Shown one piece after another: positions 1-11,447 of a stretch of 64,000 nucleotides of DNA (positions are counted from its first letter, which is position 1; each line of letters begins with the position of its first letter). The position numbers were made by a program, and so were the translations under genes. Location: contig JBCAML010000020.1 in assembly GCA_038503075.1 (NCBI GenBank), positions 992,001 to 1,056,000 on the forward strand, written 5' to 3'. Origin of the DNA: Gyromitra esculenta. Lineage: Eukaryota > Ascomycota > Pezizomycetes > Pezizales > Discinaceae. The notes below the pieces were generated by a model. The model was not told where the DNA came from, did no database searches, and was given only the letters and a program-made list of their open reading frames with translations.

Positions 1-106
1 TGGGTATTCTCTTTCTATTCAATTAGTGCTGACTCGGTATCCCAGCAATCTAGCTGGATGATCGGTATATATTATAGATCTTTGGCCCATTCTTTCATTC
101 CTGCTG

Positions 107-1278
107 TTACAGTTTCTCCTCCTGCTGATCCCCTATCACGGAAATCTTCCCCGTTTCATCAAGGCAGAAACATGGCAGTTCCTCGGACGTCACGTTCCTT
201 TTGATCGTCTGTATTTCCTCCTTTGTGAATTTGCAATCCCTCTCTAGATATAACTCTACGCCACCTAATTCTTCTTGGATCATAGTTAGTGTTTTTAGCA
301 TTGTGTCCACCCTGTATGATATCCGCATTAGCGCCACAACTCCTTGCATTTAAGCCTGGCCTCGTGGATGGTAACGTACGTAGAGCCCAACATATTCTCC
401 ATTCCCTGCTTCGCGGCCTCGCCTCCCTTCTCAAACGGCGGCAGCGCCCCCAACCGTTTTCTAATAGCTTCCTTAAAAGGCTCCAACCCTATGCTCGTGA
501 GAGCATATTCCTCTGCTACAATCTTATCTTCCACCCCGGCAAGCTTTAGTATTAACGCACATATAACACCTGTGCGGTCTTTCCCTGCGGTGCAATGGAC
601 TAGCAAGGGTTCTTCGGGGCGGGTTAGGATGTGAGTGAAGATAGCTCTATATGCGAGAGGCCCACCGGAGCGTAGAATAGAGCGGTATGCGAAAGTAAGG
701 TCGCCGCCGGTATAGGAGCTGTAGCGTTTTGACAGAGCTCTAGAAAACTCCAACAATCAGCTATTTCCCAGCGTTTGTATAGCTTGACGCAGAATAGCGA
801 AGCGTGAGGATGATAAAATAAGGGAGGGACTTGCTCAGGGCTCAAATCTTGGTCTTCAAACACCGGCACAAAATTCCTGGTGATTCCTGGAATGTCGGGG
901 ATGGGAGACATTGCTTCCAGACTCTGGACCTCTGGTCTTGAGCGTAAGTCGTACGAGGAAGTAATTCCGAGCTTAGAAGTGAGCACGAGCATGCCATCTT
1001 CCGTTACGTGGGAAGGTTCTGCAGAGCGGAAGATAATGTTACGTTTGACCTACGAATGGTAAATTCTTGATAAGTGAGTGGCATTTTTACAAAATAAAAA
1101 TGAGAAGGGCTGATCGGAGGAAATGACAGATGGGTGGGATGAAAGCTCTACTTACACTTCCTGTGCTACCAACGATGGGGTAGCCACCGAGGTCACGAAA
1201 ATTATAGATTCCGGGGACAGGTTTCCAGGGGGGGGCTATGAGAAGGGGAGGCTCGTAGGCAATCCCGGTAGAGGACAT
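107..1278 (-). CDS. Protein-tyrosine phosphatase, four exons
   Basis: Predicted 300-residue cytosolic phosphotyrosine phosphatase of the fungal/bacterial Y_phosphatase3 type. The exons that splice in frame are 1278-1156, 1049-835, 739-380 and 311-107. The N terminus carries the family signature IYNFRDLGGYP (about residues 24-34). The P-loop HCTAGKDRTG lies at residues 161-170, with catalytic Cys162, and the C-terminal helix region includes GGVELYLE. The second intron (834-740) starts GCAAGT and ends CTAG, with a CTGAT branch site just before the end; only this GC-AG splice joins SPE to ALSKRY in frame. Start: first ATG of exon 1, just before the conserved NFRDLGG block. Family members act on phosphotyrosine and some on phosphoinositides; the substrate here is unknown. 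Length and motifs are complete, so it should be active. Confidence 0.88.
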
Positions 1279-1688
1279 TCTGGGTATTTGCTTATTTGAT
1301 CTGAAGCTGCTTGTTGGGGAGGGTTATTTTATGGATGGACCAGCAGTAGATATTATGTGTATGGGGTTGGTGAAGATCCTTCCATAGACCTGGGGATCCT
1401 CAGCTGTGCGACAAGCATGCTGGTGGGGGGGTCGGTTCTGAATAAGTATAAGGACATAGGTAGCTGAGCTGTCTCATAACTGCAGTGCTCTGGAACACGA
1501 CAAATCATTTATCTAAAGAATTACAGATATTATTATACCTCTTGAGGGTTTTATATGGACTGATTGAATACGGGCTGGGCGATGGATGTCCACGTAGCGA
1601 ACGACAAGGATGGGCTATGTCGAGGTTGAGCCGCAAGCCAAGCCACCACTATTCATGAAATATCACTCGGGATGCTAGAGATTAGAGG
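1279..1688. other. Intergenic, upstream of the phosphatase gene
   Basis: No reading frame of note. This holds the phosphatase promoter and 5' leader (that gene is on the minus strand). I see no distinctive element. Confidence 0.5.
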
Positions 1689-1946
1689 TGTTGAGTATAA
1701 GGAATATATATATCTATCCCGGCGCAGTAGTAAAGAGCAGAAGAGAAAAGAAAACTATAGAAGGGCCTAGAAGCCTAGTATATACTCCTAGATAGGGCGA
1801 CTTCACCAGTAGTTGGAGGTACCGCTATCGCCTCTACTAGGGCCTCTATATAGGGCAGAACCCTATAGCGCTTAAGATGCGATAAACCAATAGATAGTAA
1901 GCCTCTACTAGGAAGCATATAATATACGTATTGTATATATCCAACA
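1689..1946. mobile_element. Probable solo LTR (258 bp)
   Basis: Starts TGTTGA and ends TATATCCAACA, the TG...CA ends usual for copia-type LTRs. It is flanked by AGAGG (1684-1688) and AAAGG (1947-1951), a five-base direct duplication with one mismatch. It ends like the better-supported LTR at 24849-25121, and contains TATAGGGCAGAACCCTATA, close to TATAGGGCAAACCCTATA at 24133-24150. No internal retroelement coding lies nearby, hence a solo LTR. The orientation cannot be set. The imperfect target duplication makes this weaker than the 24.8 kb copy. Confidence 0.55.
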
Positions 1947-1951
1947 AAAGG

Positions 1952-3545
1952 AAAGGATGTGAAATACAATCCATATACTAACTAATTAGACACGGTTCTC
2001 TCCAAGTAACCCCCAATACTTGATGCCGATACAAAGAATATATGGAGGTTGCAGACAATCAAAACTGCCGTCCGCATGCGAACCTCGCTCGGTATTCGTT
2101 TCACGGTGGCTTCTAGGCGGACGAGTGACACTCTATGCTCAGAGGACATAAGGCAACTGGGTAAATTTGTAAACACAGTAAAGTGCTTTTATAAATTGAT
2201 TATAGGTTCCGATCGGGGTTCCGGGAGATGGGAGTCATTTTGTGCAAACTGTTATTGACTGAAGATTCAATTTGAACAGAGTAGTTGGTTGAAATTTAAT
2301 CTAGTATGGAAGGTAGCAACAAATATTAGTATGGCCGACGATATTGTGATCAAGAATTTATAGTGATTGATTTCTCAGTGTTTTATCTAGGTGACTATTG
2401 CTGGATTTTAGGAAAATGGGCTGCATAATTTATGGATCGAGGTTGTTGTTAGCCCAACAGTCACTCTAAGTCTAACATTGGCAAAAAATAATCCACGGGG
2501 CTTAGCATCGTGATAATTCTTGGCGCAGCTTTGGGGTGCCTGAGGCGAAGTCTTGAAAACAAACCTAGAAAAGTGGTCTCATTGCTAGACTGAACTTGTT
2601 AGGTTAGGCCTGATGGCGAGACTGCTAAAAAAATATAACTTTCGATATTCTGACTTGGAATAAATTTGCTCTACTACCACCTCACTCTACACTTTGAATT
2701 TTGTTGCAGAGCGAGAAATCTTCAATCTCTCTATTTGCCGAACAGGTCGCTCCTTCACCCTCAAAGAAGAGAATCATATAACCTACGATGGCCATTCAAA
2801 TCAAGTGCTGTATAGATATTATTATTAGCTTTATCCAAGATTCACTGTGATATTCTAAGAGAAGGAGAGCTGACGACACGCAAAACTGAAGGTAGAGGAG
2901 GTCAGTGTCAATGTCTTCTTAGTGGATGGGGGAGCTCGGAGGGTGGAGGGATAGCTTGGCATAGCAAACATGCCTTTGGAATATGCAACTGCAAGAAGGC
3001 CTATCTCTCGCTAAATGTGTATAATATTGTGGCACTACAATGCATTTTAGTGCTAGATATATCTGACATTAGTCACACGCCCGGCCCCAACACAGCAGCT
3101 TGCGGCCTACGTTGCGCAGTCAAAGGAAGCAGGGGTGGGGCCATAACAAGGTTTGGAGAGGACCGTCCGGATGGATGTAAAGATCCTAGCAGGAGGGTGC
3201 AGAAAAATTAGCCAATCCAGAGAGGGATTAAGCCATATTAGATAACGGTTAGAGTCACGATATACTTGAATAGTGTCAGACATCGAGAATATACATAGGA
3301 TAGGATATGGGCTTCGAAGGGAGTCAAACCATAAGACGCCGGCGCCTACGCCCCTTCAATCAGGGCTTTTATACACATCTTACCGGGTGGATTTCTCTAA
3401 AACCTACAGTAAATGTTCGAATTGGTCAAGTGGCCGGGAGTGGCTGTAGGTTAATTAAAACGAAAACGAAAACAAACATAGTTTAGGAGACTCAAAATCT
3501 CCACCCTCACGATCCGTGAGAGAATTGCTTGAGAGTGAAAATAGG
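1952..3545. other. Gene-free AT-rich intergenic DNA
   Basis: Only short, unsupported reading frames on either strand. No recognisable domain, tRNA or repeat was seen. It is probably decayed accessory DNA. Confidence 0.5.
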
Positions 3546-3692
3546 TACTCGGGGCAGGCATTTAGTACCCGAACATGCAAGTAGCATGTAGGGTTTTCTA
3601 ACTAGCCAGAAAGCTGAAATTCACCTTACCCTCCAATAGACCAAGACCCCTAGCAGCTTGCATGTTCGGGTACTAAATGCCTGTCCTGAGTA
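3546..3692. mobile_element. Palindromic mini-element, family A copy 1 (147 bp)
   Basis: The ends are inverted repeats of about 36 bp: TACTCGGGGCAGGCATTTAG on the left, and the complement of ...CTAAATGCCTGTCCTGAGTA on the right, with about two mismatches. The internal spacer is about 75 bp and non-coding. The ends read TA...TA, consistent with a TA target site. Three relatives of exactly 137 bp occur at 4873, 8798 and 12532. It is a miniature inverted-repeat (MITE-like) element with no coding capacity. Confidence 0.8.
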
Positions 3693-4070
3693 CTATAGCG
3701 AGCAACTACGTGGCAAGCTTCATTTAGCGTTTTGTCTTCTTATGCTGAATCATAGGGCCTCCTCTGTAGGCTTATGGTATCTTTTCATCCCCGTCTGAAA
3801 CCATGCATGCCCGCTACTTTCGGATATCGATATCCTCCAAGATAACTTGAAAAGCTAGCTGATAGTGATTCACTTTTGTCCTGTCCTAGGATCTAAGAGC
3901 GAAATGAATCTAACCTTGATATGGAGTCAAAGAAAAATACGAAGCAACAGCAAGTTTAACGAAAAACTCGGCTTTTGCGGCAAATTCCATACATAACATA
4001 CTTCGTATATTCGTGTCTGTTCGGCGTTGGCGTGATCTCGAGAATATAGCGCTCTCTAAACATCAATGGT

Positions 4071-4667
4071 GCGATATATATGCTCCGACTAATATTTCAA
4101 GAATGCCCGTTTTAAAATGAGCCGGCTCGCTTTACAAATTGCCCAACAGGTTTACAAAATGAAGCTAGTAGATGACCGATATCTAAGAAACCTAAATGCA
4201 CTAGTGCTAAACAAGCGGGCCTAAAGTTTTTTCAATCCACAAACATCCTACCACTTATGATTATGACTGCCCCCTCTCACCGTCACGATCAAGGTACATC
4301 GTATAATAGCATATTAAATTTATACCCCACCAACGTTTAAAATTCATGTATGATAAGATAGAAAGAGAGATAAATTATAGCTAGACAGGTGAGCTGAGGG
4401 TGTTAACTTTTTCGGAGATGGGATGGAGGCGATGGCGATAATCATCACGGTGGTTATGCTAGTGCTAGTGCTGATGGAGATTTGTGAACTTTTCGACGAA
4501 AACTTTGAATATAGGTCAATTGCTATAGCTAGATGTATTTTGTTGATGGGCTGCGGCCGGCCTATGTTCAACGTTAACGCATTTGTAAATCGGTCGGCCA
4601 GTTTGTAAATCGGTCAACCCCTTTCAAAATGGGCATTCTTAGAATATTCATCGGGCCATATATTGCG
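4071..4667. mobile_element. TIR element, family C copy 1 (about 0.6 kb)
   Basis: The left end runs ATATATATGCTCCGACTAAT then TTTCAAGAATGCCCGTTTT. The right end, read on the other strand, runs ATATATGGCCCGATGAATA then TCTAAGAATGCCCATTTTG. Both ends are followed by repeats of the type TTTACAAA next to GGCCG or GGTCA. Nothing inside resembles a transposase, so it looks non-autonomous. A related copy of about 630 bp lies at 24206-24836. Boundaries are good to about 5 bp; no target duplication was clear. Confidence 0.65.
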
Positions 4668-4872
4668 ATCTTGAGATCGCGTGTTTTGAATAGGTGGGGA
4701 GGGGGGTTATTCTCTAGGACAGGTATTTTCCATCTGTCCGTTAAGAAATATCTTTGACGATTGAGAATATTTGAAAGTGCAGTGGGTGATTGGAAACGAC
4801 CCCTCGATCCGTGTTCCATCGAGGGCCAAGTTTGTGTAACAATACACTAAGCTTTTCTCATACAGTGTGATC

Positions 4873-5009
4873 TACTCGCAACAGGCATAAAGAACCCGAA
4901 AATGCAAATGGGAGTCAACCAACCAAGTCGTGTATGTGCTGGATTGGAGTGAACCAAAAACCATTGCCAGCAAAAATCATTTTCGGGTTCTTTATGCCTG
5001 TTGCGAGTA
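4873..5009. mobile_element. Palindromic mini-element, family A copy 2 (137 bp)
   Basis: Left end TACTCGCAACAGGCATAAAG continuing AACCCGAAAATG; right end CATTTTCGGGTTCTTTATGC continuing CTGTTGCGAGTA. The two halves form a near-perfect hairpin with stems of about 32 bp. The length is identical to copies 3 and 4. Non-coding. Confidence 0.85.
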
Positions 5010-5995
5010 AGTTCAGCCGTGGAGGTATCTTGTATGAGGAGTGGTTGGGGGTCTATAGCAACCTCTTCCATACACCGTAATTTGGTCGACTAGGGAGGGT
5101 GGGATTGATACTCAAAAGTAGTTAGCTATAATTGGGCGTAGACACATGCGCATGGTGGGCAGTTGGTGCTGAGCAAGAATGTCTCGAAAACCAAAAACAG
5201 AAAACCAAAAATTTCTGAGCTGACACGACTGCAGATGTGTTAGTTATGCACGTACTGCTCTTCAATCTTGTGTTCTCACATAGCTACTGGGTACATCTTT
5301 TCAGTACGCTCACAGACCACTCGCTGGTCGTGCGGAATTACGGCGGTAAAACATATAGAGTATTAACGCGCAAGAAAAGAAAGAACCCAGATCGAATTAG
5401 AAGTTATAGAACATTAAAAGCATCAATAAAACCTAAACGTGTAGTGTCCACCTCCATACACGTCTGTGTATGTTTTTACCAACTGGCACCGGATCGAGTT
5501 TCAGCAGATTATAGGGTAATTCGCCCTCTATGCTTTAGTTATAATTACAATTACGGATCCGATTTGAAATCGAATTTGTGCGCAGTAAAAAAAGAGTTAT
5601 TTAGTATGAACCCTGAAGCGATAGAGCGCTAATCAACCCACATAGCAGATACCAATTGCAATACCCGGGGCTTATTGCTTGATGTGACAGAAACCCTACG
5701 CCGGTACTGTAGCCATCGAGAAACGTGAGGCTTGGGGATCAGGGGTGTGATTGGCTCTCCAGAGTTTTCGAGGAAGATACTAGCAGCTTGATTGGCCGTA
5801 AGGCGCCGTCAGTAGACCTCAGTTTCTCAATATTTCTTGTCATACGCTTTAGATACCTTGGGAGCCTTAGCATTCTTAATCACCTACAGATATGCGAGGA
5901 AGCTTATAAACCCCAAGGGCACCACCATCAGGTCAGCCCCACAGTAAATTTGGCCTCAAGTCTCCCTAGGAAATTAAGCTCAAACACTACCACCA
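5010..5995. other. Intergenic; a 131-codon open frame of doubtful status
   Basis: A plus-strand frame at 5237-5632 is open for 131 codons but shows no family resemblance, no convincing promoter context and an erratic composition. I do not call it a gene. The end of this stretch may hold the promoter of the dead membrane-protein gene that follows. Confidence 0.4.
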
Positions 5996-8061
5996 ATGGC
6001 TATCTTCGATAATCTGCCTCTCTAGGGTCTATCGGAACCCGAATATTCAATCTCGGCCACACATCCGTCCAACAACAGTGAGGACTTGTCCTTACTTCAA
6101 ACTCTCCCTCCTGCATCTTCGTCGTCTCCAAAAAGTAATTTCATCCAAAGGTGGTTTACTAGGTCTGCCAACTTACAGCCGTCAGGCGGCTCCAATGGCA
6201 ATACCATTAGTCCACAGAGTGTCCATTGATATACTCTCGCATCTATCGTCTTGTTGCTAGTTCTTGGGATTAGAAGTGCCGTGGGTCATCATACGTACCA
6301 CAGCATGCTGGGCAACGATTCGGTTGGAGATACGAGTAGGCAGGAAAGGGCGATTCGTATTGCAACAGGGTTGGCTTTCCTCTGTAGGGTTTCTCTGACA
6401 GCTGTTGTGGGAATATAACGGAAGCAGTGGATATGACTTACACTGCGGAAGCGGTTCATATCACTAGTGGGGATCGATGCTATGTTTAGCGTCACATCGG
6501 ACCCGTTATTTTTTCACCCACAGGGACATGCGAAAGCAAGCCATATTCACAACAATCATGGCGCTTCTGATTTGAATGTTTCCGTTAGTAGCAATCGTAA
6601 CCCCAAGTACTATCTCATTGCTGCCTAGAACTTCTACCAGAGAGGTTGGATGCACTGTACGAACGATGCTCTTCAGCCGCGATTCCGACCCAGGGGCTGA
6701 GATTGAATTGCAGCAGCAGTAACAACCTGGCATGCTTCGAACTTGTCGACTATTTCGGAAAGGAGTATATGCAACTAAGTATGATGCCTTGTAAAATTCT
6801 TATAATTTCGGCATTCTCCGGCCCTATCTTAGCCCTAAATAAAACGGGCTTGAATAACGAGAGCACAACAGAAACGTTACAGCTACCAAAAGAGATAACC
6901 CTTGCACAATATTGTGGGAAGTATTCGAACAGTCGCAGCTATAGCTATGCCATGACGTTCTTAAGCCCTGTCATCAACTGCACTGAGAAACCCCTTCGAA
7001 TACGATGAACGATCCTAGGCTAGTTAGTATTTGAACGCAGCGATATTTAATGCGGGCGAATAGAATAACAATACCATCTGGGTTAGATAAATTTTGGGAA
7101 TAATCACAAATTGGAGTAATTCAGAAATGCTCACTGGTCTCTAACATGTCTGTCAATATAAGAATTCAATCGCGCGCTACTCCGTCAAGATGAGTATCGT
7201 GGATAACCGTTTCTAGGAACGCGAGATCCAAACACCAAGATTTTCTAACCTAAAATACAAGCCTAGCCGGGTGCTTTATGGCGTATTCGTGGACATGCTT
7301 GTTGGTAGTGTTTATAAGGCACAAAAACCAGATGTATCACCCTCCGAAAAAGCGTGGAGACAAGTTAGCTCAGGACTGGTAAATTCAGGAAGCTCGTTGA
7401 CCTCGGCGTCTGCATCCTCGCTGAATTTGGCAGCGATCAATTATCTTTGGAACCGGGGAAACTGGTCAAGTATAACCTATCAAACCGATAAAATGGTTAA
7501 CCAGGCACAAATCGGTGAGACCCCGCTAGCTTCAGCTCCGTATGAGATTATTAATTCTATCGGTGATGCCATCGAAAAAATAGTGCAAAAGGTAGTCGTC
7601 TCCCTGCGCGCTTCCGATTCGCCTGGAACTTATAGATCATTTCCCCTTATAGAATATGCAGTCCTAACAGATACCACTTGCGTCACAAGGGCTTAGACGA
7701 TTGGGTATCAAACACATCCTGGAGGCTGATTTCGGCTTATGCAACAGCAGTGGGCACTGTTTTGTGTATCGCGTTGTTTGGATTCGTGGCTCATGGAGTG
7801 AACGGCATGTCTAGCGATGCAAGCTTTTCTGCCATCCTTCGAACGACACGGAGCCAGATGTTGGATACGAAAACAGCTGGAGCCTGCCTTAGAGGAGATC
7901 CGTTACCTAAAAAGCTGAAGGATGTGAAGCTGAAGCTCGGAGAAATTGGGGCAGAAGGCGAAGTTGAGATAGGGTGGGAAAGGGTGGACGGGTTGAAGCA
8001 TGCAGCTATGGGAGTTGAGGGCGAAGTGTCACTCATTCAGAAAGAGGCACTTTATTCGTGA
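5996..8061 (+). pseudogene. Decayed fungal multi-pass membrane protein gene
   Basis: From the ATG at 5996 one frame runs to about 6515 but is broken by stops at 6023 (TAG), 6227 (TGA), 6416 (TAA) and 6434 (TGA). Read through, it gives hydrophobic helices (YTLASIVLLLVLGI; RIATGLAFLCRVSLTAVVGI) and then SVTSDP. A frameshift follows near 6515, with another helix (TTIMALLI, stop, MFPLVAIVTPSTI). The middle part (about 7190-7690) and the C-terminal part (7680-8061: helix SAYATAVGTVLCIALFGFVA, then ILRTTRSQMLD and GACLRGDPLPKKLK) lie in different frames. From memory, this order and the TTR...LD / GDPLP tail match a common, uncharacterised ascomycete integral membrane protein family of about 600 residues. 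Every stop noted is one transition from CAG, CAA, CGA or TGG. Introns could explain some of the frame changes but not the stops. Confidence 0.65.
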
Positions 8062-8797
8062 GGAGACCTGTATTGTGTTAAATTTTGTATTGTGGAATAG
8101 TTAAGGCTGCAGATTTTGAAGTGGAGTTTAGGTACTTGCGAGTTAGAGATATCGACCAAATTTGATTTTTATTTAGGATATCTCACTCAGTCAGTTTAGC
8201 GAGACTCGATTATAATGGAAAATAATGACCTAAATACATCATGATTATCCATATCACAATTGCAAGACGAAGGGCGCGAGAGAGAGGTAGCTCCAAATGT
8301 GTGCAATGTGTTCATAAGGTTCTGAATAATCGCGCAAGGCATAATTCGAGTGATATTCAATGAATAAGTAACCAATCATGGTTTGCGCAGTCGAAAACAC
8401 ATTTTAAACTAGGATTTTAACATCTGTCCCTGGTTTAACTTCTTGGAGGATACCGAGAAAGTGTTTGGGGTTCTGAGGTTTCGCTATACCTTAGTATTTA
8501 GAAAGTCGGAGGTATATGAACTTAGGTTGTATTTTCTGCCAAGGATTCACGCGGTTTTGGGAATAATTGATGTTTGAGTGTAAATGATTTTGCTTAGAAA
8601 GCAAAATCTGGGCATATAGGGATGCGCAGATTCCTAACAGGGAATGGACAGTACGTGCATATGATGTTGACCCTCTTCCTACATTAATACATGTATGTTT
8701 AGACTTTCCTGCCAAGATATAGAACCCAGAGAGAAGGGGGGTTATACTCCTCGACACTCAAGCTCAAGGCTTGTAAATACGTGTTTCCGTGGTATTC
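8062..8797. other. Intergenic, no gene seen
   Basis: Short minus-strand frames only (for example 8491-8757), without recognisable features. One TACATGTA palindrome lies at 8688-8695. Confidence 0.45.
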
Positions 8798-8934
8798 TAC
8801 TCGGGGCAGGCATGAGGAACCCGAAAATGTCTTTTGCTGGTAAATTTTTTTGATTTGCTTTCTTTAGCTACATCATCGGGTTTATTTGCCAGCTTCTGCC
8901 TGCATTTTCGGGTTCTTTATGCCTGCTTTGAGTA
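8798..8934. mobile_element. Palindromic mini-element, family A copy 3 (137 bp)
   Basis: Left end TACTCGGGGCAGGCATGAGG followed by AACCCGAAAATG; right end CATTTTCGGGTTCTTTATGC followed by CTGCTTTGAGTA. Inner direct similarity to copy 4 includes CTTTTGCTGGTA just inside the left repeat. Non-coding. Confidence 0.85.
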
Positions 8935-11447
8935 GTACTTTTGGGAACATTGTTACCTCGTTAACTTGGGGCATTCTTTCTGGACTGCTACCGCACCGTA
9001 TAGAATACATGTAGTTAACACACTTTAACATTTTCACCAAGTAAAAAATGGGTGGGTATATCTCGCTGAAGCAAGAAGACGTAAATAGACCCTAGAAGTT
9101 AGGGAGGAAGCGGTAAAAGATGAGCACAAGTAAGTGGTGTGATTGCTATCCATCAGGGGGCGGGGCAGGTGGTGCGGTAGAAGCCGGAATTGTGCCAAGT
9201 GCCGTAGCTGTCGCCCGAACATGCAGACACCCCGGTAGATGATGAATATGGGCAGACGGCGCGACAGAATGCATTGTATAAATGGAGCTGAGTAGTTTAG
9301 AACTGAGTAGGTGGTTGCATTTCAGAATGTAATTTTTAATTTATGTCTTCACCCTTCATAGGTCATCACCCGCAGTAAATTTCATTGACTCCGTCGGGAG
9401 CATCGTTTCCTGATAAACCCTTTTTTTTATAGGTATTCTATCTTTTCATAGAGTTCCCCCTTTTTTTGTTTGTAGTTTAGCCCTTTACTGGATATTGCTT
9501 ATTCGGAAGGTGTTCTGTTCTGGGTCTCACTTGTTTCCGGAGTTGAAGGATCGGCAAAAGATCACTACAATTTGGTATTTATTCCTATTGGTTAAAAACT
9601 TTTTGGATAGAAAAGGGTTTCCTGCACTCCCTTCACCTCGACCTTTCTATTTCTATGCCAACATCTCTCTTTCAAAAGGCCCACGTACTGTGTATAGTTT
9701 TAGATGAGCAGCGTGATAAGTATGACAAGGTTTAATCCTAAGGGAACACACACATAATCGGGAGAACAATCTTCTCTACAGAAGGGCTATAGGTTACTAG
9801 TAGTTCCTAATATATGGATATTATTATTTCCATATCAATTAGAACAGGGCGGAATATCCAGGCTTGAGGGATGTACGGCTTGCTTGCTAAGTACTGCAGG
9901 TCACGTGACTCAAAGCTCATTTCATATTCTGCTTCGAAGCTTTTGCTACATGAGCTGTGAATGAGAGGCACGCCAAGCTCCTCCCAGCCAAGAACAAAAA
10001 CATAAGCGCCGCTCGCCTTCTCCCGTCATTGATAGGAAAAGTAAATCTGGGACCGAAATCTCCGTCTCGATTTTTCATTTGTCTCTGCTTTAATTTCCCG
10101 GTTTTGAATATTTTGGGGAGAACGGCACAGGCGGCTAACCATGCAAGCAACAAAGTGGTGGAGTTTCTGCGTTCTCGATGAGGTGTGGGGTTTAGGGTAA
10201 GTGGGACGCAGCGCGACCCGTGTATTACCCACAATAATATGCAGATTACGCGGACCACCATCATCCTCAAGTTCCCACGTTTGGTCGGGGCTGTAGCTGT
10301 GAGGCTGAAGCTGAAGATGTTGCTGACGCCGATTGATCTAGTGGATAAACCGAGGGGGGACTGCTGGATGACTTAAATTACCCCGGGAAAGCCACAGGCA
10401 ACACACATCGACATAGCCATGATGGGGAAAATAAAGGTGGGCGGAGAAATATTCCAGACAAGCTCATACTCTCTTCTGATTCTTGCCGTCTAGGGAAATT
10501 CCATCGGTCAAAGGGTGAAGCATTGCGACCAGGCTAGGCCGCAGCCAATAGGGTTTATCGAGTGCGAGAAATTTTGTTGGAGAACTTGGGTAAATCCAAG
10601 AAACGGTTAATGGGTTCAGCCTTGATGGTCCTTTCAGATGAAAGTGGTGTTTAGGGTGAGTGAGAGACGAAGTATAAGAGCTGATGAAAGCTGATTATTG
10701 TTGATTTTATCACTGATGCCGTTGATGGGTGACTGACCGGTTAACGGATAGGTTAGGTGCTCAAGCTCTGTCACGTGATGTTTTCCCATTCGAGGTCTCG
10801 AGTTTGTTCACACGCAATCACTCGAAGTCTTGAAAGTAACGGGCATGTCACTCAAGATAGCTTGGTGTAGATAAGTCGGAGGAATTTTCTTGAGGTAAAG
10901 TAGCTTCTCCTACAGATGAATAGATTTCCCATTAGTACTCGCTGTTACCCACTCAAAACGAAAGACTCACATTGTTTCCTTTACAGTTTCTAGTTTTCTC
11001 TGTGGTAGGGATTTTCATCCCACTAAAGTCAAGGTGAGTGACCCCTCTTGAGACCAGCAAGGAAACTCTAAGAAAGAAAAAGGATAGTGATTTGATGGAG
11101 GAGACTAGTACCCTAGAGAAATCGCTGTGAATCGTGGCTCATGGGTTGTGGGATTGGTCCATCAGCAAGGATGTCTCGGGCACTTTCTGCACTTGGTGGC
11201 CCAAGCCCATCAACTGTTTTTGGGACTAGTATGGTAGATTGATAGGGTGAATGATGGTGCGATGAGGTTATAATTGATTGAAACAGACTTCTGTAGGTAC
11301 ACGATAGTACCGATACGTGTTCCTCCACAGAATTTTAAGATCAATTCATCACTTAACATAAGGCTTTCCATAAGTACATCTTCTAAAGTCATATCTTCTA
11401 AAGCCGCAGCTTCCTGTTATCAAATTCAAACTCACACGTCGATAGAA
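8935..11447. other. Gene-free intergenic DNA
   Basis: Around 9917-10270 three overlapping frames on both strands are open for 60-117 codons. None has family features and they exclude one another, so no gene is called. TACATGTA occurs at 9006-9013. The distal part is downstream of the minus-strand MYND gene that ends at 11448 and includes its 3' region. Confidence 0.45.

Noticed and set aside
4344..4608. Opposed short frames inside the family C element
   Set aside because: Low-complexity (Ile/Ser or Met/Val runs), complementary shadows of one another; not a transposase.
5237..5632. 131-codon plus-strand frame
   Set aside because: No family features, and the sequence reads as random.
9917..10270. 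117-codon minus-strand frame overlapped by two others
   Set aside because: Three mutually exclusive frames, no domain, no splice context; chance openness.
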